DNA from: Phocaeicola coprophilus
GTDB lineage: Bacteria; Bacteroidota; Bacteroidia; Bacteroidales; Bacteroidaceae
Assembly (NCBI GenBank): GCA_016900015.1
Contig: JACJJM010000020.1
Span: forward strand, 1 to 64,000
DNA length: 64,000 bases
Reading direction: 5' to 3'
Shown: in pieces, positions 27,647-35,623 of the stretch
Layout: each line of letters starts with the position of its first letter
Position numbering within the stretch: position 1 is the first letter of the stretch
Notes under the pieces: generated by a model
Databases searched by the model: none
Told to the model about the DNA's origin: nothing
What the model saw: the letters and a program-made list of their open reading frames with translations, nothing else
Program-made: the position numbers and the translations under genes

Positions 27647-29011
27647 ATGGCAACAAAACCATCCATCCCCAAAGGAACAAGAGATTTTTCGCCTGTCGAG
27701 ATGGCGAAACGCAACTACATATTCGACACCATCCGCACGGTGTTCCATCATTTCGGCTTCCAACAGATTGAAACTCCTGCCATGGAGAATCTCTCCACGC
27801 TGATGGGCAAATACGGCGACGAGGGCGACAAGCTGCTCTTCAAAATCCAGAACTCCGGCGACTACTTCTCCGGTCTGACCGACGAGGAACTGCTCTCGCG
27901 CAACGCCGCCAAGCTGGCATCCAAATTCTGTGAAAAGGGACTCCGCTACGACCTCACCGTGCCTTTCGCCCGCTACGTGGTGATGCACCGTGACGAGCTG
28001 ACCTTCCCCTTCAAGCGCTTCCAGATTCAGCCCGTGTGGCGTGCTGACCGCCCGCAAAAAGGCCGCTACCGCGAGTTCTACCAATGCGATGCGGACGTGG
28101 TGGGCAGCGACTCGCTGCTCAACGAAGTGGAACTGGTGCAAATGATTGACGCCGTGTTCACACGCTTCGGCGTCAGAGTATCCATCAAGATTAACAACCG
28201 AAAAATCCTGTCGGGCATCGCTGAAATCATCGGCGAAGCGGACAAAATCGTGGACATCACCGTGGCCATCGACAAGCTCGACAAAATCGGACTGGACAAC
28301 GTCAACGCCGAACTGGCCTCAAAGGGCATCCCTCAGGAAGCCATCGACCGCCTGCAACCCATCATCCTGCTCAGCGGCACGAACGCCGAAAAGCTGGCCA
28401 CGCTCAAGGAAGTGCTGGCTGCCAGCGAGACGGGCATGAAGGGCGTGGAAGAGAGCGAGTTCATCCTCGACACACTGTCCGGCCTCGGCATCCGGAGCGA
28501 AGTGGAACTTGACCTCACGCTGGCACGCGGACTGAACTACTACACGGGTGCCATCTTCGAAGTGAAGGCGCTCGACGTGCAGATAGGCAGCATCAGCGGC
28601 GGCGGACGCTATGATAACCTGACGGGCGTGTTCGGCATGCCTGGCGTGTCAGGCGTGGGCATCTCGTTCGGAGCTGACCGCATCTTCGACGTGCTCAACC
28701 AACTCGATCTCTACCCCAAAGAAGCCGTCAACGGCACGCAACTCCTCTTCGTCAACTTCGGTCCGGCCGAAGCCGCTTATTGTCTGCCCGTGTTGGCCAA
28801 GACACGCGCAGTCGGTATCCGCGCCGAAATCTATCCCGACAGCGCGAAGATGAAAAAGCAGATGAGCTATGCCAACGCCAAAGCCATCCCCTACGTGGCC
28901 ATAGCGGGCGAAAATGAAATGCAGGAAGGAAAGTTCACCTTGAAGAATATGGTGACGGGGGAGCAAAGCCTGGTGACGGGGGAAGAGCTGATAGAAACAG
29001 TACAAGGATAA
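27647..29011 (+). CDS. hisS: histidyl-tRNA synthetase
   Basis: Charges tRNA-His. The 454-residue product starts [20 protein letters not shown], the family's usual opening; an upstream ATG would add 11 unmatched residues. Class II motifs and the His-specific segments are visible: [22 protein letters not shown]-type motif 2 (quoted part [17 protein letters not shown]), [15 protein letters not shown], and [11 protein letters not shown] in motif 3 region. The anticodon-binding domain begins near [12 protein letters not shown]. Intact. Confidence 0.97.
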   Translation: MATKPSIPKGTRDFSPVEMAKRNYIFDTIRTVFHHFGFQQIETPAMENLSTLMGKYGDEGDKLLFKIQNSGDYFSGLTDEELLSRNAAKLASKFCEKGLRYDLTVPFARYVVMHRDELTFPFKRFQIQPVWRADRPQKGRYREFYQCDADVVGSDSLLNEVELVQMIDAVFTRFGVRVSIKINNRKILSGIAEIIGEADKIVDITVAIDKLDKIGLDNVNAELASKGIPQEAIDRLQPIILLSGTNAEKLATLKEVLAASETGMKGVEESEFILDTLSGLGIRSEVELDLTLARGLNYYTGAIFEVKALDVQIGSISGGGRYDNLTGVFGMPGVSGVGISFGADRIFDVLNQLDLYPKEAVNGTQLLFVNFGPAEAAYCLPVLAKTRAVGIRAEIYPDSAKMKKQMSYANAKAIPYVAIAGENEMQEGKFTLKNMVTGEQSLVTGEELIETVQG

Positions 29012-29032
29012 AGGAGACGGCATGTTGAAACT

Positions 29033-29102
29033 TGTAGGGGCAGGGTCTGCCTGCCCTCTGTGACATGCGAATGTATTCGGGCGGGCAGACCCCGCCCCTA
29101 CA
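29033..29102. repeat. TGTAGGGGC-type inverted repeat
   Basis: TGTAGGGGCAGGGTCTGCCT at 29033 onward pairs with AGACCCCGCCCCTACA at the right end, with one or two mismatches, around GTGACATGCGAATGTATTC. The ends read TGTAGGGGC and GCCCCTACA. Only one copy is in this window. Confidence 0.8.
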
Positions 29103-29254
29103 CTAACTGCATGAAAAGGAAATGCATTATGCAAATAAAAGCACACAGACCGTGCGTCCCTACGACAGGGTGTCTCCAATTTCAGTGGGTTTAGTTCCTA
29201 TGTTTGTAATGTGCTATCAAAATATTTCTATACATTTCATTGACAAACTGACCT

Positions 29255-29719
29255 ATGAACGAAGCATTTATGAGGAAAGCCATCGAGCTTTCCATCGACA
29301 ACGTGAAGAACGGCGGAGGGCCGTTCGGGGCTGTCATCGTGCGCGGCGACGACATCATCGCCACGGGCGTGAACCGTGTGACGGCCAACAACGACCCGAC
29401 AGCACACGCCGAAGTAAGCGCCATCCGCGCGGCCTGCGAGAAGCTGGGCACTTTCAACCTGGAGGGATGCGAGATCTACACCTCGTGCGAACCGTGCCCC
29501 ATGTGCCTGGGGGCTATCTACTGGGCACATCTGGACCGGATGTACTACGCCAACACGAAACACGACGCGGCCGACATCGGCTTCGACGACTCGTTCATCT
29601 ACGAGGAAATCGCCCTCACACCGGACAAACGGCGGCTCGTCTCCCGCGAACTCCTGCGCGACGAAGCCCTGCAAGCATTCCGCGACTGGACGGCGAAGAC
29701 CGACAAGACGGAATATTGA
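29255..29719 (+). CDS. nucleoside/guanine deaminase
   Basis: A 154-residue zinc-dependent cytidine-deaminase-fold enzyme. The zinc and catalytic site is H51-A52-E53 with P80-C81-P82-M83-C84. GGGPFGAVIVRGDDIIATGVN and KHDAADIGFDDSFIYEE resemble guanine deaminase GuaD of Bacillus more than the tRNA adenosine deaminase TadA, so conversion of guanine to xanthine is the best guess. Single gene with a shared terminator. Confidence 0.88.
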   Translation: MNEAFMRKAIELSIDNVKNGGGPFGAVIVRGDDIIATGVNRVTANNDPTAHAEVSAIRAACEKLGTFNLEGCEIYTSCEPCPMCLGAIYWAHLDRMYYANTKHDAADIGFDDSFIYEEIALTPDKRRLVSRELLRDEALQAFRDWTAKTDKTEY

Positions 29720-29739
29720 CCTGCCCCGTCAGCAAACAA

Positions 29740-29780
29740 AAAAACCCCGCTCTTCCCATTTCGGGATTTGCGGGGTTTTT
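29740..29780. terminator. bidirectional terminator between the deaminase and exuT-like genes
   Basis: AAAAACCCCGC (29740-29750) and GCGGGGTTTTT (29770-29780) pair perfectly over 11 bp. The A-run and T-run let it stop transcription from both convergent genes. Confidence 0.93.
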
Positions 29781-29811
29781 CACCTAATTATTTACCCTCA
29801 AAAAAGAAAGC

Positions 29812-31281
29812 TTATTCTACTACGATAGGCTTGTAGCGCGGCACGAGAATCTTCATGATGGTCCAGCCGATGAGATAAGCGACGGCACAGATGCAGAAGA
29901 TGATGAAGTAACCGGCTTCCTTGCCTTCGAAGCCCATGAATGTCATGTTGGTGGCTGCGGAATAATCAAACAGCGTTCCCGAACCCTTGTTGATGAGGAA
30001 CGAACCTACACCGCCTGCCATGCCGCCGATGCCGGTGATGGTGGCTACGGCGCTATTGGGGAACATGTCGCCCACGACGGAGAAGATATTGGCTGACCAA
30101 GACTGGTGGGCTGCACCGGCGATGCCGATGATGATGACCGGGAACCAATAGGAATAGCTGCCGAGCGGCTGGGCCAACAAGGCCAGAAGCGGGAACAGCG
30201 CGAAGATGAACATCGCTTGCATACGGGCTGCGTAGGGGTTCTTGCCCGTGCGGTTGATGATGATGGTCGGGAGCTTGCCGCCATAGATGGAGAGCATCGT
30301 GATGGCATAAAGCACGAAAATGAGCAGCTGGGCCGTCGTGCTGTCAGATGAGAATCCATACACGTCGGAGATGTAGGCCGGAGTCCAGAAGAGGAAGAAC
30401 CACCATACACCGTCGGTCATGAACTTGCCCACGACGAAAGCCCATGTCTGGCGGAACTTCAGACACTGCCAGAAGGTGAGCTTCTTCTCATTCTTCTCGT
30501 CAGCAGCTTTTGACTTGGCAGCAGCTTCTTCAGCCTCCTTGTCCTGCTCGATGTAGGCCAGCTCCACCTTGTTCACGAATTTGTTCTCACGCGGCTTCTT
30601 GTAGAGGAACATCCAGAAGCCCATCCACACGAAACCAAGCGCACCGATTACGATGAATGCCATCTCCCAACCGTTGCCGACACCCAGCTCCTGGAAGTAG
30701 CGTGCCAAGGGCGGGATGCTCACCGGAGCGGCCAACGCGCCGACTGTCGCGCCGGCATTGAAGATGGAAGTGGAGAATGCACGGTCTTTCTTCGGGAAAT
30801 ATTCGGCCGTCACCTTGATGGCGGCAGGGAAGTTGCCGGCCTCGCCCAAGCCGAGGATGATGCGGGCAGCGATGAAGTAATAGACACTGACGATGGCGAT
30901 GGTCGAAGCCACAGCGCCGGTGGCTGAAATCATCTCAGCCGCGTCGTGGATGCCCACGGTGTGCTCTGTGGCCCATCCGCAGAGAGCATGCGCACAAGCG
31001 CCCAGCGACCAGACACCAATGGCCCAGAGATAGCCTTTCTTGGTGCCCATCCAGTCGATGAAACGTCCGGCAAAGAGATTGGCAATCGCGTATACGATGG
31101 AGAAAATAGCGGTGATGTCACCATAATTACTGTCCGTCCAGTGAAATTCCGGAGCGATGAAGTCTTTCCAAGTAAGCGACAACACCTGGCGATCCATGTA
31201 GTTCACCGTCGTAGCGAAAAACAGCATGGCACAGATCACCCAGCGGTAGTTTGTCATCTTGTCTGTTCGTAATGTACTCAT
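29812..31281 (-). CDS. MFS hexuronate-type transporter (ExuT family)
   Basis: A 489-residue carrier of the anion:cation symporter branch of the MFS. MDRQVLSLTWKDFIAPEF at the N-terminus, GRFIDWMGTKKGYLWAIGVW and LGLGEAGNFPAAIKVTAEYF are hallmarks of ExuT/GudP carriers for galacturonate, glucuronate or glucarate. The middle cytoplasmic loop (about residues 230-270) is unusually lysine/alanine/glutamate rich. It is divergent from the GH105 gene across 177 bp, which links it to uptake of uronic acids from pectin. Specificity between galacturonate and related acids is not decided. Confidence 0.9.
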   Translation of the reverse strand: MSTLRTDKMTNYRWVICAMLFFATTVNYMDRQVLSLTWKDFIAPEFHWTDSNYGDITAIFSIVYAIANLFAGRFIDWMGTKKGYLWAIGVWSLGACAHALCGWATEHTVGIHDAAEMISATGAVASTIAIVSVYYFIAARIILGLGEAGNFPAAIKVTAEYFPKKDRAFSTSIFNAGATVGALAAPVSIPPLARYFQELGVGNGWEMAFIVIGALGFVWMGFWMFLYKKPRENKFVNKVELAYIEQDKEAEEAAAKSKAADEKNEKKLTFWQCLKFRQTWAFVVGKFMTDGVWWFFLFWTPAYISDVYGFSSDSTTAQLLIFVLYAITMLSIYGGKLPTIIINRTGKNPYAARMQAMFIFALFPLLALLAQPLGSYSYWFPVIIIGIAGAAHQSWSANIFSVVGDMFPNSAVATITGIGGMAGGVGSFLINKGSGTLFDYSAATNMTFMGFEGKEAGYFIIFCICAVAYLIGWTIMKILVPRYKPIVVE

Positions 31282-31332
31282 AATACTAATTTAGGTTTTA
31301 TTGTTTTAAATAAATTTGCGAGATTTGCGCCC

Positions 31333-31340
31333 CAAAGGTA
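31333..31340 (-). promoter_or_regulatory. -7 box for the hexuronate transporter
   Basis: TACCTTTG on the minus strand, 51 bases upstream of the start. No clear -33 box. Confidence 0.5.
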
Positions 31341-31363
31341 CATTTTCTTAGTGAATAACAGTG

Positions 31364-31405
31364 TGAGAATGCTCGTTTTTTTGATTTATTAAAGGCAAAT
31401 TCTCA
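31364..31405. promoter_or_regulatory. possible operator in the exuT-GH105 divergent region
   Basis: TGAGAAT (31364-31370) and ATTCTCA (31399-31405) form a 7-bp inverted repeat with a 28-bp spacer, midway between the two divergent -7 boxes. Short enough to arise by chance. Confidence 0.25.
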
Positions 31406-31425
31406 TATAAATGCCATGCAATCTC

Positions 31426-31433
31426 TAAATTTG
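31426..31433 (+). promoter_or_regulatory. -7 box for the GH105 gene
   Basis: TAAATTTG, 25 bases upstream of the start. No clear -33 box. Confidence 0.5.
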
Positions 31434-31458
31434 CAACCATTCTTACATATTTAATATT

Positions 31459-32673
31459 ATGAAATACTTGAAATCTTTTGCAGTCGCCGGGATGCTCGCA
31501 CTCTGCCTGACCTCCCAGGCACAACAGGCCAAGACGGAAGTGAGCGGCAAAGCCCCCTGGTCCGTGCGTATGGCCCAATCGGAGATGACACGCTGCCCCG
31601 AAGCCTGGCAGCTAGACTTCGTCAAGTCCCCCAAATGGGGCTATTGCCACGGAGTGGTGCTCTGCGCCATGCTCAACCTCTATGAAGCCTACGGCGACAA
31701 ACGCTACTACGACTACGCCGAACAATTCTGCGACACGATGGTCCATGATGACGGCTCCATCACCTCCTACCGCCCCTCCGACCTCAGCCTCGACTTCATC
31801 AATGCCGGCAATGTGCTCTTCCGCATCTACGACCGGACGCAAAACCCGAAATACAAGAAAGCACTCGACCTCCTGCGCGGACAGCTCACCTACCAGCCCC
31901 GCACGAAGGAAGGCGGCTTCTGGCACAAGCTGCGCTACACGCAGCAGATGTGGCTCGACGGCATCTACATGGCATCGCCCTTCTACACCGAATACATCCG
32001 CCGCTACGGACAGCCGGAAGAGTTCCAGGACGTCATCCGCCAGTTTGCCGTCTGCGCCAAGCACACCTACGACCCCGCGACGGGACTCTACCGCCACGCC
32101 TGGGACGCAGCCCGCACGCAGCCCTGGGCCGACAAGAAGACAGGACAGTCGCCCCACACGTGGGGACGCGCGATGGGATGGTTTGCCATGGCCCTCGTCG
32201 ACGTGCTGGAGAAAATACCTGCCGGCACGGAGGGACGCGACCAGCTGACCGCCATCCTCGACAACGTCGTCACGCAAATCGTACGCTGGCAGGACAAGGA
32301 CAGCGGACTCTGGTATCAGGTCATCGACCGCAGTGGCGACCCGGGCAACTACCTCGAATCGTCCGTCTCCACGATGTTCGTCTACACCCTCTATAAAGCC
32401 GTGCGCCTCGGCCTCATCGACCGCTCCTACCTCGACGCAGCCGAACGCGGCTACAAGGGCATACTCGACAAGTTCATCAAGGTGGACAAGGACGGAGTGG
32501 TCAGCATCACGACGACCTGCGCCGTCGCCGGACTGGGCGGAAACCCCTACCGCTCGGGCGACTACGAATACTACATCAGCGAGCCCGTCCGCGACAACGA
32601 CCCCAAGGCCGTCGGCCCCTTCATCAACCTCTGCCTCGAACGCGAACGCCTGCAAGCCGACGGCGGGCGTTGA
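31459..32673 (+). CDS. unsaturated rhamnogalacturonyl hydrolase, GH105
   Basis: Removes the 4,5-unsaturated galacturonic acid left at the non-reducing end of rhamnogalacturonan or galacturonan oligomers by polysaccharide lyases. The 404-residue product has a signal peptide (ending LTSQAQ) and the alpha/alpha toroid pattern of YteR. MWLDGIYMASPFYTEY is the conserved catalytic segment; HAWDA, SPHTWGRAMGWFAMALVDVL and TTTCAVAGLGG are other signatures. It is periplasmic by its signal. The pectin methylesterase gene follows after 111 bp containing repeat B2, and the hexuronate carrier is divergent. Confidence 0.92.
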   Translation: MKYLKSFAVAGMLALCLTSQAQQAKTEVSGKAPWSVRMAQSEMTRCPEAWQLDFVKSPKWGYCHGVVLCAMLNLYEAYGDKRYYDYAEQFCDTMVHDDGSITSYRPSDLSLDFINAGNVLFRIYDRTQNPKYKKALDLLRGQLTYQPRTKEGGFWHKLRYTQQMWLDGIYMASPFYTEYIRRYGQPEEFQDVIRQFAVCAKHTYDPATGLYRHAWDAARTQPWADKKTGQSPHTWGRAMGWFAMALVDVLEKIPAGTEGRDQLTAILDNVVTQIVRWQDKDSGLWYQVIDRSGDPGNYLESSVSTMFVYTLYKAVRLGLIDRSYLDAAERGYKGILDKFIKVDKDGVVSITTTCAVAGLGGNPYRSGDYEYYISEPVRDNDPKAVGPFINLCLERERLQADGGR

Positions 32674-32679
32674 ACTTTC

Positions 32680-32725
32680 AGACGCGGATGACGCGGATTT
32701 GTTTTCAAAATATTCATCCGCGTCC
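32680..32725. repeat. GACGCGGAT-type inverted repeat, copy B2
   Basis: GACGCGGATGACGCGGAT and TTCATCCGCGTCCCC face each other around a T/A-rich loop, just after the GH105 stop. Same unit as at 21.49 and 41.23 kb. Confidence 0.75.
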
Positions 32726-32784
32726 CCAAAATCCCCATACACACAGAATACATACGTAACACACATAAAAAAACACACACTGCA

Positions 32785-33750
32785 ATGAAGAAACTCTACA
32801 CGCTGCTCGTCAGCCTGCTGGTGTGCGCCGCGGCTGCGGCTGCCACCGACACCCCCGACACGCTCGTCGTCGCACGCGACGGCTCGGGCAAGTTCCGCAC
32901 CCTCTGGGAAGCCATCGAGGACTGCCGTGCCTTCATGGACTACCACAAGGTCATCTTCGTCAAGCGCGGGACGTATAAGGAAAAAGTCATCATCCCCTCC
33001 TGGCTCACCAACATCGAAATCCTCGGCGAAGACCGTGACGAGACCATCATCACCTATGACGACCACGCCAACATCCGCCTCGCCGACCACGACGCGCCGA
33101 TGGGCACCTTCCGCACCTACACCGTCAAGGTCGAAGGCTCGGACATCACCTTCCGCAACATCACCATCGAAAACAATGCCGCACAGAAGGGACAAGCCGT
33201 CGCCCTCCACACCGAAGGCGACCGCCTGAAGTTCGTCAACTGCCGCATCCTCGGCAACCAGGACACCATCTATACCGGCGTGGCCGGCACACGCCTCTAC
33301 TTCGAGGACTGCTACATCGACGGGACGACCGACTTCATCTTCGGCCCTTCGACGGCTTGGTTCGAGCGCTGCACGCTCCACAGCAAGCGCGACTCCTACG
33401 TCACCGCCGCCTCCACGCCGAAGGACGTCAAGTATGGCTACGTCTTCAACCACTGCCGCCTGACGGCCGACCCCTCCGTGAAGCGCGTCTGCCTGGGCCG
33501 TCCGTGGCGACCGTATGCCTACACGCTCTTCATGAACTGCGAGCTGGGCAGCCACATCGTCGCCAAGGGATGGCACAACTGGGGCAAGGCCAGCAACGAG
33601 CAGACGGCCCGCTACGCCGAGTATAACAACACGGGCGCCGGCGCCAACACGACGGAGCGTGCCCCCTGGAGCCGCCAACTGACGAAGAAGGAAGCCGCCG
33701 AAGTGACGCTCGAAGCCGTGTTCACGCGGGAAGACACCTGGAGGCCGTAA
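32785..33750 (+). CDS. pectin methylesterase, CE8
   Basis: Removes methyl esters from homogalacturonan so that lyases and hydrolases can act. The 321-residue product carries a signal peptide (MKKLYTLLVSLLVCAAAAAA) and one right-handed beta-helix CE8 domain. Catalytic motifs are present: GQAVALHTEGDR, GNQDTIYT with one Asp, GTTDFIFG with the other, and LGRPWRPYA with the substrate-binding Arg and Trp. It probably shares a transcript with the GH105 gene. Third codon positions are strongly C/G. Confidence 0.95.
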   Translation: MKKLYTLLVSLLVCAAAAAATDTPDTLVVARDGSGKFRTLWEAIEDCRAFMDYHKVIFVKRGTYKEKVIIPSWLTNIEILGEDRDETIITYDDHANIRLADHDAPMGTFRTYTVKVEGSDITFRNITIENNAAQKGQAVALHTEGDRLKFVNCRILGNQDTIYTGVAGTRLYFEDCYIDGTTDFIFGPSTAWFERCTLHSKRDSYVTAASTPKDVKYGYVFNHCRLTADPSVKRVCLGRPWRPYAYTLFMNCELGSHIVAKGWHNWGKASNEQTARYAEYNNTGAGANTTERAPWSRQLTKKEAAEVTLEAVFTREDTWRP

Positions 33751-34122
33751 GGAGTCCGACCCGACAAATCCTGCCAACCCCTCCCCGGCCCTCCCCCAAA
33801 GGGAGGGAGATGGGATTTCATGGATGCGTGCGTCCACCGACCGTAAGGGAGGACTCGGCCCGACGGGCTATCGGCAAAAAAGCTCCCTGGGAGCATTCCC
33901 AAGTTCTTTCGCGAGCTGCCATGACACCCTGGGAGCATTCCCAAGTACTTCCGCGAGTTGCCATGACACCCTGGGAGCATTCCCAAGCACTTCCGCGAGT
34001 TGCCATGACACCCTGGGAGCATTCCCAAGCACTTCCGCGAGCTGCCATGACACCCTGGGAGCATTCCCAAGAGCTTTGGCGACAAAAAAAGATCTTTTTT
34101 TAACATTTAAAACACTTATATT
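33751..34122. other. intergenic region carrying a 42-bp tandem array
   Basis: The first 130 bases hold ACCCCTCCCCGGCCCTCCCC and other GC-rich sequence without a gene; the 42-bp array fills most of the rest. Translations of the array exist in several frames because 42 is a multiple of three, but none has a start and context that supports a gene. Confidence 0.6.
33885..34083. repeat. tandem array, 42-bp period, five cores
   Basis: Units start at 33885, 33927, 33969, 34011 and 34053, spaced exactly 42 bp; the fifth is partial. Each begins CCCTGGGAGCATTCCCAAG and continues with TACTTCCGCGAGTTGCCATG or close variants. Differences between units are single bases. There is no spacer, so it is not a CRISPR array. 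The array ends 39 bases before the DUF6261 start. The 15-base core GGGAGCATTCCCAAG is shared with the array at 41.3 kb. Confidence 0.95.
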
Positions 34123-34932
34123 ATGCCTAGCCAGATTAGAACTTTCAGCATCACCCAACTGACAATAGGCGCATGCGCCAATTTCCACACGCAGATAAAC
34201 AAGTTTATCACCACAGCGACCCCGGCAGCCCTCCACATCGAAACACAAGCCACCGGCTACGCCGATGCGATTGCCACACTGTCGTCCATCGTCAACCGCC
34301 AGCGAGCATTCGTGGCTACCGCGTCGCTCAGCGAAGCCGACAAGGTGCGCGACAACGCTTCGGGCGTCATCAGCAGCGTGGTAAATGCCTATGTCACTTC
34401 GCCCGTTGCCACCAAAAAAGAAGCAGCCCTGCTGCTGAAACCGCAGTTAAGCCCCTACCGTGGCATCCGCTACCACGAGTACAACAAGCAGACGGCCGAG
34501 GTGCGCGGCATGCTGGGCGTGCTCGATGCGGAGGATAACGCCGCAGCCATCACCACGCTGGGTCTGACCGAAGAAGTGGAAGCCCTGCGCGAAGCAAACA
34601 ACGTGTTTGAAGAAAAATACCTCGAAAAGGCAGCCGAAGCGACATCACGCATCGGGCAGGCCGACATCAAGTCGGAAGAGGCTGTGGACAATGCGAACGC
34701 TCTCTACCAGAACATCGTCCAAGTGGTCAATGCATACGCCATCGTGCAGCCGACCGAGGCCATCAACACCTTCATCGGACAAGTGAACGGCCTCATCAGC
34801 GTCTTCACGCAAGTCGTGGGCGGAAACTCCACGGGAAACACCGGCGACGGCAGCGACAGCGAACAGCCCGGCGGAGGCACTACCCCCGGCGGCGGAAGCA
34901 CCGGCGACGGCAGCGACGACGGGGAACTCTAA
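34123..34932 (+). CDS. DUF6261 family protein
   Basis: A 269-residue protein with no signal peptide. It is almost entirely helical and alanine rich to about residue 235, consistent with the DUF6261 family of Bacteroidetes (opening FSITQLTIGACANFHTQINK, internal TAEVRGMLGVLDAEDNAAAI). The last 35 residues are a Gly/Ser/Asp low-complexity tail with the repeated unit STGDGSD. The function is unknown. A 42-bp tandem array ends just upstream and an inverted repeat (C2) follows, so the gene lies between repeats and its promoter would be in or beside the array. It is unrelated in function to the surrounding pectin genes as far as can be seen. Confidence 0.75.
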   Translation: MPSQIRTFSITQLTIGACANFHTQINKFITTATPAALHIETQATGYADAIATLSSIVNRQRAFVATASLSEADKVRDNASGVISSVVNAYVTSPVATKKEAALLLKPQLSPYRGIRYHEYNKQTAEVRGMLGVLDAEDNAAAITTLGLTEEVEALREANNVFEEKYLEKAAEATSRIGQADIKSEEAVDNANALYQNIVQVVNAYAIVQPTEAINTFIGQVNGLISVFTQVVGGNSTGNTGDGSDSEQPGGGTTPGGGSTGDGSDDGEL

Positions 34933-34935
34933 GTT

Positions 34936-35027
34936 AAATGAAGGATGATGAATGAGGAATGAAGAGTGTATATAGCACCACATGACGCAAGGCGATTCTT
35001 CATTCATCATTCTTAATTCTTAATTTT
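34936..35027. repeat. GAATGA-type inverted repeat, copy C2
   Basis: The left arm AATGAAGGATGATGAATGAG and following GAATGAAGAGTG pair with the right arm CTTCATTCATCATTC plus TTAATTCTTAATTTTT, around a 30-base loop containing ATATAGCACCACATGACG. It lies between the DUF6261 stop and the DUF4160 start. Confidence 0.85.
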
Positions 35028-35028
35028 T

Positions 35029-35280
35029 ATGAGTCCAAAGTTTAGACAAGAACAGGGATATACGTTTAAAATCTATTCAAACGAAGAGGAACGTAAACAT
35101 ATCCATGTCGTTAAAGCCGAATGCGAAGCCAAGTTCTGGCTCGAACCGGACATAGAATTGGCAAACAATCATGGTTTCAGCAATAAAGATATAAGGGAAA
35201 TAACCCAACTAGTAGAACAATATGGAAACGAATTTAAACAACAGTTTGCAGCCCACATCGGTAAGCGTGTTGATGATTAA
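35029..35280 (+). CDS. DUF4160 protein, first of a two-gene cassette
   Basis: An 83-residue protein with the DUF4160 pattern: FKIYSNEEERKHIHVVKAEC, then AKFWLEPDIELANNHGFSN and a C-terminal helix IREITQLVEQYGNEFKQQFA. The HIHV motif is characteristic. DUF4160 and DUF2442 genes are often adjacent and sometimes listed as toxin-antitoxin-like, but no activity is established to my knowledge. It overlaps the DUF2442 gene by 59 bp and starts one base after repeat C2. No -7 box was seen; the repeat occupies the usual promoter position. Confidence 0.85.
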   Translation: MSPKFRQEQGYTFKIYSNEEERKHIHVVKAECEAKFWLEPDIELANNHGFSNKDIREITQLVEQYGNEFKQQFAAHIGKRVDD

Positions 35281-35506
35281 TGCACAAGGCATGATGCTGT
35301 CCGTCCTGGGACAAGACTACTTTGTGTCATACAATCGCGTGCCATGGCTGCGTGATGCCCGCGTCAGCAGCGCACTCAATGTACGCATGGCCGGCCCTAA
35401 CGCCATCGAGTGGCCCGAACTGGATGTCGATTTGGAAATCGAAAGCCTGAAACATCCCGAACGCTATCCGCTCGTGATGAAACGTTCACAGCTGGACGCT
35501 TTTTAA
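35222..35506 (+). CDS. DUF2442 protein, second of a two-gene cassette
   Basis: A 94-residue protein with the DUF2442 pattern (VLMINAQGMMLSVLGQDYFV, then SYNRVPWLRDARVSSALNV and NAIEWPELDVDLEIESLKHP). It overlaps the DUF4160 gene by 59 bp in another frame, a strong sign of translational coupling and a joint product. The start at 35222 gives a polar N-terminal extension (METNLNNSLQPTSVS) of about 15 residues; an internal start near MINAQG is possible. The function is unknown. Confidence 0.85.
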   Translation: METNLNNSLQPTSVSVLMINAQGMMLSVLGQDYFVSYNRVPWLRDARVSSALNVRMAGPNAIEWPELDVDLEIESLKHPERYPLVMKRSQLDAF

Positions 35507-35507
35507 T

Positions 35508-35592
35508 AATGAAGAATGATGAATGAAGAGTGAAAAGTGCATAATGGCATACACGCCGCATGGACAATTCTTCATTCATCATTCTTCATTTC
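35508..35592. repeat. GAATGA-type inverted repeat, copy C3
   Basis: ATGAAGAATGATGAATGAAG and GAGTGAAAAGTGC pair with TTCTTCATTCATCATTCTTC on the right. It lies between the DUF2442 stop and the FGE-BNR gene. Confidence 0.88.
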
Positions 35593-35623
35593 CAAAGTTT
35601 CTTTATTCTTAATTAAATTACGC

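Noticed and set aside
31612-33837. 741-codon minus-strand frame opposite GH105 and CE8
   Set aside because: A shadow of two well-recognised enzymes, produced by their strong C/G bias at third positions; no family features.
33810-34103. Repeat-encoded small proteins over the 42-bp array
   Set aside because: Frames are open on both strands simply because the unit is a multiple of three; no supported starts.
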